From Flammulina velutipes (Eukaryota; Basidiomycota; Agaricomycetes; Agaricales; Physalacriaceae), in NCBI GenBank assembly GCA_011800155.1, contig CM022372.1, positions 2,294,001 through 2,358,000 of the forward strand: DNA of 64,000 bases. The letters run 5' to 3'. The translations under genes were made by a program, and so were the position numbers. The notes beneath the pieces were generated by a model. It was not told the origin of the DNA. It saw only the letters and a program-made list of their open reading frames with translations, and searched no databases. Of this stretch, positions 36,071 through 44,737 are shown piece after piece (position 1 is the stretch's first letter; each line of letters begins with the position of its first letter).

Positions 36071-36861
36071 TATAGATCTCTTAACGAGTCTGAGTTCGTT
36101 GTGATGTTGAGGGGACTACCCGGTGGATTCCTGCTCTTGTTCTGGCGCACCGAGGTCGCAGACCTTGGTAGGTGAAGAAGTCGGGCAGCGAGCTGTCGCA
36201 GACGACGGTTGCGCTTCCAAGTACGCGTTCGTCGAAGTACTAACGCGTGCGCGAAAGTATAGGTTCCAAAAGTCTCTCGACAGTTGCAAGGGGCTTCTGT
36301 GTTGATATTGTGGGGTGATAATTCTATATATGTGTTTCTACGACATGCTACAGTATTTATACTGTACGCTGTCGGCTTTCTCTTCCGTCTAGTTCTACGC
36401 TTAGGCCTCTCGATGCCTGCGTCATGTACCCTGATCGAGCGATCGTGCGACGATCCGGGGTTTGAGTCCGTGATGTGATTGGCGTTCCGTCGCGTCGAGT
36501 CAGACCACCTCGCGATATGACTCTTCGAGGGTGGTAATTCTCTCCGTTCCTGTCGGCTTTGGCATCCAGATTTCCGAAGGTGCCTGGGCGCCATGCATGG
36601 CGCACAGCCTTGGTGTAATCTCTTCCCATCGATCTGGATCTTCTCGTTATCGATCGTTGCAATCCATCGATTAGTTCGGTAGCTTCCGTGTTCTGAAACG
36701 TCCATGCTTGTGCCGTGTGAAGTGCTGCGCCATATGTTCCTAATGCGGACGCGCCGTGGATGGCGCGTTCACACGTTCCGACCTATATGGCGCTGGCGCC
36801 GTCGTGCGCCACACCCATGTTTAGTATCAGTTCTGCACTCAGCCCAAGTGCAGGCTGTACA
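36071..36861 (-). repeat. 3' LTR of the retrotransposon
   Basis: 791 bp, matching 47485-48275 at an offset of 11,414 with no difference noticed. It contains a perfect 16-bp palindrome GCGCCATGCATGGCGC (36588-36603) and several further GCGCCA/TGGCGC motifs. The minus-strand open frame inside it (36070-36705) has no known similarity. Confidence 0.95.
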
Positions 36862-36870
36862 TCTCCCCCC
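36862..36870 (-). other. Polypurine tract
   Basis: On the minus strand GGGGGGAGA directly precedes the TGTACA start of the 3' LTR. This is the expected site and composition of the plus-strand primer of reverse transcription. Confidence 0.8.
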
Positions 36871-36999
36871 AACTTGAATGTGAACTCCTCCATGGTGTGA
36901 AATCGGCGAATTTGTCCTAACCCGTGTGTCCGCGCCATAAATGTCGCAAGGATTTGGCTCCGTCTTCCATTCGGTAATTCCTGTGGCGAGGGGTGGCAC

Positions 37000-37006
37000 T
37001 ATAAAG
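37000..37006 (+). promoter_or_regulatory. TATA box of the first antisense gene
   Basis: TATAAAG lies 76-82 bases before the ATG at 37082, inside the retrotransposon but facing the opposite way to gag and pol. It suggests an independent pol II promoter. Confidence 0.55.
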
Positions 37007-37081
37007 AGGACCGCGCGGATAGGAAAATTTCCCAGCCAACGCTACCATCTCAAGCCCCAAAGCCTGAAAAAAATTTCCACC

Positions 37082-38245
37082 ATGTCCAACACTCCCAACG
37101 CCGCTTCTTCCCCAATCGAGAACCCAGTCGTTCAGCAGCGCTACGATGAGCTTGACCGTCTCATCAAATGCGCCCTTAGCACTGTCAAGGCGCACGAACA
37201 TTTTGGCTTGGAGCTGTCCCCTAGGCAGCTTGAGGACTACCTCTCCATCTTCCGCAGCCAATATGCAAGTCCCTTCTCTCGACTCATCTTCTCCTCCTTC
37301 CTAACCATTTCCCAGGCGGACGTTCGCGAGCTGAACGCAGCCCTTGTTGCTGCTGGTCATCCCCACTTGGATTGCACCGCTCTCGACGTCCTCGCTCAGC
37401 GCCAGCTCACCCAAATCGTGAACTTCATGTGGAGCCACCGTATCTTCCTTTTGATCGTAAACAATCCCAGGTGGGATTTGGATGCAGAGGCGCTGTCGCA
37501 GCGTGCGCAGGATAGCACGCGTCTCCGCTGTCTCCGTGGATGGGGGTGCATTCCCGACGTGCAGGAACGTCCTCCTTCGCTTAGGAACCGCCCGTTGTCC
37601 CACCCGGCGTCGGGTACGTCGTCCTTCGAGCCAGTCGCAGCCTTCATGACCTCCGTTGTCCAGAATCGAGCGGTCTCTTCCTCAGCCGTCGACAATTGGC
37701 GATCCTCAGTCAGGCCGTCGGTCAGGCCGTCGCATCTTCCATCTCGTCCCCTCCAATCTCCGCCCCCACTCCCCCGCTACAGTCCTACTCCCAGAGTCGC
37801 GTTTACCCAGCGCATAACCAGGTCAGGGAGGGTCGAGGACCCCGAGATCCAGTACTTGGGTCGACGGCGCCAGAGCCATGGGGGCGACCAGCGCGCACGT
37901 CGGGGGTCCCGGAGAGACCTAGGAGCGCGCCTTCCGGCTCGACACGCCTCGCCTCCAACTACTCTTCCAACCTCCCGGGCCACCGGGGCCAATGCACTTG
38001 TGGCGCCTTCGACTACAGGGGGTTCTTCCCGACTCCTGTCCCCACTCGCGTACCATCCTACCAGTCCTCCCCCTTGGAGTCCCGTTCCGGGAGTGGTCGC
38101 GGACGACAACGCCATTCCGCCCCTCGTGGACGTCCAAACTAGCGATTCCACTCGCGAATCCATGAGCGAAAGTGATGACGAGGGGGCGGAATACAGGGAC
38201 CATGCCGATTATGTCAAAAAGGAGTTTGACGTCGACTTAGAGTAG
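37082..38245 (+). CDS. Antisense retrotransposon gene A, unknown function
   Basis: The start is MSNTPNAASSP at 37082. The frame is open to TAG at 38245 (387 aa). A likely GC-AG intron of 51 nt (37265-37315, GCAAGT donor, CCTAACC branch, CCCAG acceptor) would remove 17 residues in frame, giving 370 aa. Residues 1-130 are helical and look folded (VVQQRYDELDRLIKCALSTV, QLEDYLSIFRSQ, ADVRELNAALVAAGHP, QLTQIVNFMWSHRIFLLIV). The rest is Pro/Ser/Arg-rich and probably disordered, ending in an acidic tail (SESDDEGAEYRDHADYVKK). No membrane segment or catalytic motif. It lies directly after the 3' LTR, transcribed against gag-pol, followed by antisense gene B. Confidence 0.75.
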   Translation: MSNTPNAASSPIENPVVQQRYDELDRLIKCALSTVKAHEHFGLELSPRQLEDYLSIFRSQYASPFSRLIFSSFLTISQADVRELNAALVAAGHPHLDCTALDVLAQRQLTQIVNFMWSHRIFLLIVNNPRWDLDAEALSQRAQDSTRLRCLRGWGCIPDVQERPPSLRNRPLSHPASGTSSFEPVAAFMTSVVQNRAVSSSAVDNWRSSVRPSVRPSHLPSRPLQSPPPLPRYSPTPRVAFTQRITRSGRVEDPEIQYLGRRRQSHGGDQRARRGSRRDLGARLPARHASPPTTLPTSRATGANALVAPSTTGGSSRLLSPLAYHPTSPPPWSPVPGVVADDNAIPPLVDVQTSDSTRESMSESDDEGAEYRDHADYVKKEFDVDLE

Positions 38246-38799
38246 TGGTTTTCCTGTTTGTTGTCGTGTAGGTTCGCGCCCGTAGTTTGAAAGCGAATGC
38301 AGTTGATGTATCCTATTTTTCCGAAGTTTTTCCAGTGTACGCGCCTCGGCTCCGTTCCCTTCGCGTCCTTCCTCCTCGTGTTCGTGATTATAAGCGTGAG
38401 TTGCCGATCCCATCCATCAATTTTGTCCAAGTTTGGTATAGTTCGCGCGACGACCAATTCCTTTCCCTGGCCGCGCGTCCCAGAAAGGCAAGTGCGTCAT
38501 CACTACCCTTCATCAGTGCAGGCTGTGCAACGCAATGATCGTCCCGTGTCCAGAGTACGCGGTGGTATGTTCTTGTCCAGTTTCGGGTACTTGGCTTCCA
38601 ATGTCGGGAGTTCTCCGTGCTTCGATTCCAGTAAGCTTTGGTGTCCGATCCTCTTCTTTGGCAGATTTCCCTTGATAGAGTTCGTCGGCATCTTCCGATT
38701 CGTTGGACGCGTTTGAAACTCCGCTCCATCGTTCTACTTAAATCCGCCACGCGCCTTTTTCTTCTTCCTCTTCCCATCCTTCCTTCCACTTCATAGACG
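38246..38799. other. Spacer between antisense genes A and B
   Basis: No supported gene. The pyrimidine-rich stretch just before 38800 (CTTCTTCCTC, CTTCCTTCCAC) is a typical fungal promoter/leader. This spacer presumably holds the terminator of gene A and the promoter of gene B. Confidence 0.5.
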
Positions 38800-40510
38800 A
38801 TGGAACCCTTGTCTCCTCCAGAATTGCGTCAAGTTCAGTCCTTTATTTTCCGCTGCCAGGCCCTCGTCCTCGATGGTGCCCCCGCCCTGGCAGCCGCCCT
38901 TCCTGGGGTGTATCGCGGTTGGGTGCGTCTCCTTTTTGTTTTCGGTTTTCTTCTCTTTCCTCGTCGTCGGATCAGGCTGATGCGCTTCCTTCCGTAGGTC
39001 GACCTTTTCCATAGTTTGAATCCTGCTCGGGCTCTTGGTCTTCTCGAGCAGCCGCAGATGTCTCCCGTGCTTGCCGTCCTCCGCCTCGCCCACAACAATT
39101 ACGACGCTTCGTGGGGCTCGACCTTCGAAGTCGCGCCTTTCGACAATCTCGACTTATGGGAAGATCCCTCCCCCGAGGCGGAGCAAGGTGACACTGATGA
39201 GCTCGCGACCCTCCAGCCTTCTGCTCCCGCCAGTCCTTCGACGACCGCGCGGTCTCTTCCCGTCCCTGTGGAAGAGATTCCAGTGAGTCGTCGTTCCCCC
39301 TCCTTGGACCATGGGGCTCCCGTTCTTCCTGCCCTTAGCCCCGACCGTGAGTAATTCCCCTTTTTGCCCTTCGCCCTTTGCCTGACCAGCCTCCTTTCCT
39401 TCCCAGCAACTGATCCTCCGACCCCTTCGTTCCGCAACCTGTCCCTCGTGGTTAGTCCCCGTCGTCCTCGCGCGCCCTCGCCCATCCTCGCCATTGCCTC
39501 TTCTTCTCCCCCGGCTGCCTCTGCGGGCGGTAGGTTCGAGAGCGAGGAGGTCGACGAGATCGTAAGTGATGGGGTCGTGGCCGCCGACGAGCTCGACGAT
39601 GGTCCCGCTGCCTCCGCCGATTCCTCCTGGTCTTCGCTCCCGGTCATCCCGTTCCCTCGCTCGGTTACCGGTGGCTTCCATATTCGCTGGATCCAGCACT
39701 ACGGGGGCCTTCCCGGGTATTCCGCCAAGAACCGTCGGTATGGCGAACGCATCCCCGAAATCCTGGAAAGCCTACGCGAGCACCTGGGAAACGGGACGCT
39801 CCAGGTAACCTACCTTCCTACCCCTTTACATCCATTTTTCTGAAGGTTTCTTCCAGCTGTACGATCCCCAGTGTTGGCGCTGCAGTCACGGCAAGAATCC
39901 CCCTTGGTTGAATGGTCTTTGTATCAGCCGCGCTGGTCAGCCGACCCGCTGCTTCGGTTGCGCCCTTGCTCGCCATGGAGAGTGTAGCGCCAATAGTCCC
40001 GCCGATGTCACCAGCACTTCCACCGTCAAACGCAAAATCCTCCCTCTTCCCGCTGGCGCTGGTTCCTCGTCTTCTTCGGCTCCTCGTCCCCGTCCTCGTC
40101 CCGCTCGCTCGACCGGCGCTCCGACCGCTGGTCCTGTGTCCGTTGTCCTTGCGCGTCGCGCTACTGCCTCCCCTGCTGCTACGGCAGGCAAGAAACGTCC
40201 CCGCTCCCCGAGTCCTTCTCCCAGTACGTTCTTCTTCATACCTTGATTCCCTTTTCTAACCTTTCTGAAACCTCCAGCTCCCCCCGTGGGCAACAACGCC
40301 CTTTCCTCCCTCGACGAGGTAACCCCCGCCTGGGTTGCCTCGCACGCGGCTGAACTTGCCGGCGCCCTCGCCTCCTTGGACCAAACTTCCAATGTCATTC
40401 GTGACAGCCTTGCTCGAGTCCGGGCGCTGGAAACCTTGTTTCCCAGTGCCCCTCCCGCTTCCTCTGGACCCTCCAAGCGTCGTGTCGTCAAGAAAGCTTC
40501 CAAGAAGTGA
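38800..40510 (+). CDS. Antisense retrotransposon gene B, five exons, Cys-rich zinc-like motif
   Basis: Exons 38800-38922, 38998-39346, 39407-39804, 39857-40223 and 40278-40510 join in frame (1470 nt, 489 aa). All four introns have GT-AG ends, so the gene is really spliced on the plus strand. The N-terminus is helical (LSPPELRQVQSFIFRCQALV). A disordered Ser/Pro/acidic stretch follows. Then comes a folded block with FHIRWIQHYGGLPGYSAKNR and a cysteine-rich motif CWRC-x(12)-C-x(9)-CFGC-x(8)-C (from QCWRCSHGKNPPWLNGLC to ARHGECS), likely to bind zinc. A basic Arg/Pro stretch with KKRPRSPSPSP and a basic end (KRRVVKKASKK) suggest nuclear or nucleic-acid binding. The function is unknown. It converges on pol. 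Confidence 0.8.
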
Positions 40511-41115
40511 GGTGGCTGGGTGAATTTTCATAGGGGTCTGGGTCCATATATTTCGTCGTATTTTCCTCCTCGCGTCGCCTGTACTATTTCCTGCATGTTC
40601 GTGTTTTTGAAAATGTGAATTGTTGCAGTCCTTGGTAGTTTTCGAACAGTTCCCCTTGTGTTCTTTCCCTTTGTATCAAAGTCCTGAGGCCTCTTTGGCG
40701 TCCCGCTGAGTACCCCTTCCACACCGTCCGGGAGCCACCCGTTCAGTAAGTTGATACCGCGCGACCTTGGTGGCGCACGCGACCTCCATAAGATATCCTG
40801 TGTTTTCCGCGTATGGTGATTGGTGTAGGTCCATGTCGTTCATGGGTGGTTCGATCGATCGCCTGTTGGTGTCTTTCGCAGGTAGGTTGTGTTAGGTAGA
40901 TTGTTCGGTGGTAGTGGCGCCTGGTCGTAATTCGGTCCCGATGTTTAAACGAATGACGTGCCACTGTATTGTAGGTACACATGTGGGTTATTATATCGAT
41001 TCGAGATTCGATAGTCCTTCCCCCAACAAAAAATTTGTCTTGATCTTGATTTTCCCGATTTTATCTCCGTGCGCCAGAAATGGCGCTCCCCCCAACTTGT
41101 TGAAAAACTCCCATT
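40511..41115. other. Convergent spacer between antisense gene B and pol
   Basis: No open frame of interest. It is rich in TGGCGC/GCGCCA motifs (for example near 40765, 40915, 41070 and 41083). Confidence 0.5.
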
Positions 41116-44100
41116 TTACTCCCCTTTCTCGTCGCTCTCCATTAAGCGCTTCGTCTCCTCATCAGTCAAAGCTCCCGTGTAGTACCAAGGCAATGATATC
41201 CGCTCCCGCGCCAGATATTTCATGACACGTCGCGCCGCTACCGTGTTAGCGAGTCTTGTGCCAGATAGTTCGCAAAGCTGGTAGGCGCCTCCCTTCGTCC
41301 TGAATAGTACCACAAGGGGTCCAAAGTAGCGGGCTTGCATCTTGTCTTGAAGTCCCTTTCGTCCTTTAGAATTTTCCAGTAGTACGAGATCGCCACGTTT
41401 GAAATCGAAATCCACCACTCGGTTTTGGTGTTCCTTCTCCCAACGCTTTGCGGCGTCCACTCTAGACTTCCAAACGTCTTCTTTCAGCTTCTCCATCTCC
41501 TTCTCCCTGTTCCATAAATCCATGGCTCTTTGCACGATGACATCACCGTGGGAAACTATACCACTGAACGGCGTAGTTAACCAGGTTGCTTGCACAAAGT
41601 CCAGAGGTAGCAAAGGTTCCGCTCCTGTCGCAGCTCGGTAGGGGCTCATGTGCATAACACGGGAGATAGTAACTCTCTCTGCCCACATCATGGCGAATGT
41701 CCCTTCCGACCACTTGGATTCGTTTCCTTTGGCTAATTTGAATAGACCCTCCCGAACATCGTAATGCCTGTTTTCGATGATACCGTTTGCCTGAGAGTTG
41801 TAGCCAGAAATCCTGATGTGTTTCACTCCGTATTGTCGAGATAGTCGGTCCATTGCAGCAATAAACGCTTGCCCATTATCCGTCACGATTTCCCTAAGCG
41901 ATCCCCATCGACATATGAGCTCCTCAAATATGAAAGCTGCCAGAGTGTTTTCGTTCTCCTTCCTGAGCATCCGGAATTCGGGGTACGCCGTTAGAGAACA
42001 CCTCGCGTGTACGAAGTATTTGAAACCGTTTGAAGGTGGCATGAAAAAGGTGTCGATATATGCTTTCGCAAACAAAGGTGCTGGTTCCGCTACGACCGGT
42101 GGAATATGCCAGTGCTGCGTGCGTCGCAGCTGACACTCGTGACATGTCGATAGGTACCACTTGATGTCGTTCAACAGTCCCGGCCACCAGAATCGAATCT
42201 GTACAGTATGGCGGACTGAGAACGTTCCTTTGTGTCCCAATCTGTCATGCGCCGATCGTAAAATCCCAAGTCGAGCTGGTGGCTTGACCACTAGTTGATG
42301 CTTCCCGTTTTCCATCCTGCGCCACAGGTCACTTTCCCTTCGAAAGAAACCCGTTGCGTATTTGATGAACCTCTTCCTCTCCTTCTCTCCCATCCTCTCC
42401 GGTATTTCCAATTTATCCAAGAAACGCAGGATTTGCACAAGGCGCTCATCCTGCGCCATATGTTTCTTCGACCTGGGAATCTCCGGTGTGGCGTCTGGCT
42501 GGATGTTCGGATTTAACTCGTCGTACGAGTAGTCCGGGACTTCCACCAGCTCCCTCAACAGTACTTCACAAACGGTTGCTTCAGGTTCCACGTGCGCCGA
42601 CGCTATTACCTGAAGGAAACCGTAATGCCTATCCACCCAATCTTCGTCGTCCTCCTCCAACTCCTCTCCAGGAAACGGTCGCCGACGAGATAGACCATCT
42701 ACCCCGTGACGAATCCCCGGAACGTGTACCAGCTTGAAGGTAAATAGCAGGACACCTGCGACCCATCGGTTTATTGTGGCGTTCGGGTTCAGATCAGGAT
42801 TGTTGATCATTCCCTTAATAGCTGTGGCGTCCACTTCTACGACCAGATTCCTAGCTCCGATGATGTACATGGATACCGCTTTCAGAGCCCTGTAGAGTCC
42901 GTATAACTCCAGTTTTGGCTGACTGTAGTTGGTTTCCCTGGGGTTCAATGCCATAGATCCAAAACGGTTTGGGTACCGCAAGCGTGCGTCCTCTTCGTCT
43001 TCCTGGAAGAGAGCGTAGCCAATCGCGATAACGCTTGAATCTACGCATAGAATTATAGGTGCGCCCGAGTGGTAGTCCAAAGGGCGCAATGCAGGTGAAT
43101 TTAGCATTGCGGCTTTCAGCTCGTCCTGCGCCACCTGTTGTTCTGGTCCCCAATAGAATTCGGCATCCTTCTTCGTCAAGTCCACTAGAGGCCTAGATAA
43201 ACCCGCGAAGTTCCATATGAACACCCTCATGAGGCCCACGGTCCCCATGAATGCTCGTACATCCGTGAGGTCCCTGCATGGTCCCCAGTTCCTCACCTTC
43301 TCCATCTTCGTTTCGTCGGGTTCCCTCCCTGCGTAGGTACACTTGTGTCCAACAAGCATGGCTTCTGGAACGCAAAGGAAAGCCTTTTTCCCGCTCCAAG
43401 TACATCCAATGTACCAAATCCTCTGGACGATCCGTCCGAGCGCCTGAAAATGCTCCCAAACGAATCTCCGTATCCCCTCGTTCCTTCAATCGTCTCGTAC
43501 CCTCCGTCCTTGGTCTCGTATCTTGTAGGTGGCCTCGAATACCTGCGTCATCCATAAAAGGTATTGTGAATTCCGGTATTTCGTCCTGCAGTGCGTAGGT
43601 GACGTCCCCATGTAAAATGGGTACACTATTCGTCCATCCCATTGGTAGCTTCGTGAGTCGAAAGGTGCCTAACGGTGTCTGGAAAGTCGTATAATCCCTA
43701 GACGGCTGCGCAAGTCCTCTTTGATCGAACGCCACAAAGAGATCCAGAACTCCATAACATGCGCGCCCAGCAAATGACTCCGCCAGCGTTTCGACGAACG
43801 GTAACATCCCACTATCGCGTATAGTGACCGCGTTCAGAGGTTGTAGGTCGTGTACAATCCGCAAGGATTTCCCGTCCTTCTTGAGTACCGTGAACCAGCG
43901 CGATCGGTAGGAAGAGCTTGATGGCTCGTACGCTCCGGACGCGACCTTCTCCCTAACGATGCGAATGACTTCATCGTATATCCCAGGTGGTATCGGCATG
44001 TTCCTATTGACCCAAGGAATATGTTCTGTTATTCCCATGTTTACCGGCGGGAAGAAGTCTTCCCGAAAGTGTCCTTTTTCCGTTTCGTCCCAAGCGAATC

Positions 44101-44737
44101 CTTTTTCGTGTAGCGCCATAAAGTGATGCATCAACTTCCTCTCTTCTGGCCAGAGAAATCCCTCGGGATGCAAGTCGTCGATGATCTTTTTCCTTTCCAG
44201 AGTGTATCGTCCCCGTGGCTCGAAGTGTGGCGGGCGCACGGGTAGTACGGGTAAGGTTTCCAGAGGGTTCCCCACGATGTTCCTGACTATCCTGAAGTCC
44301 TCTGGTAGAGTGGTGGCGACTGGTTTGATCCTGTTCGCGACCTTTTTGTATTTCTTTCCTGCAAACACAGCGACCGGCGCTTTCGTATCCAATATCACAG
44401 CCATTCCACCCCTTCCATGACTTCGCGCCTTTGGAACTCCCAATGGACGCGATGAGTCGCTTTTGGTCGGGGTACAAGTGTCTGCGTAGAGCGCCGCAGC
44501 CAGAACGAATGCCTTCTGCGCCAATGTTGCTGCGCCATCCGTCTGTACGGCCTCTTCCAATACTTCCCCTGTAAATCCTGAAATAGATATTCCGTATCCT
44601 GGTATACTTTCCCAATCTTCGAAGGTTTGTGGTCCTTCCAGAAGCTTTCCGATGTGAGGTGTCCTAGATCCAATGCCGTTCCTGTGTGTAACCGTTATAA
44701 CAAGCCCTGTTTGTTCGTCTTCTTGCATAATCATCAT
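41116..44737 (-). CDS. Retrotransposon pol: reverse transcriptase, RNase H, integrase (frame broken)
   Basis: The start ATG (44737-44735) overlaps the gag stop as ATGA. The RT domain is recognisable by RSRWFTVLKKDGKSLRIVHD, the FRLTKLPMGWTNS block and the catalytic FMDD (in place of YxDD). Its first frame runs to 43193. The conserved reading then moves to another frame near 43531 and to a third near 43475, which stays open to 41116. Each shift is explained by a single missing base. The third frame holds the RNase H (ILCVDSSVIAIGYALFQ, FGSMALNPRETNYSQPKLEL), the integrase HHCC finger (HDRLGHKG, CHECQLRRTQ) and DDE core (YIDTFF, VTDNGQAF, NGIIENRH), and a GPY/F-like end (RYFGPLVVLF). This copy should not make full-length pol unless the breaks are sequencing errors. 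Confidence 0.88.

Noticed and set aside
36070..36705. 211-codon open frame in the LTR as a gene
   Set aside because: It lies wholly within an LTR, shows no known domain and is explained by the repeat; kept only as a low-interest observation.
43447..43550. GT...AG pair in pol that could be an intron repairing the frame
   Set aside because: Splicing it out would delete conserved RT sequence directly after the catalytic Asp-Asp. Two single-base losses explain the data better.
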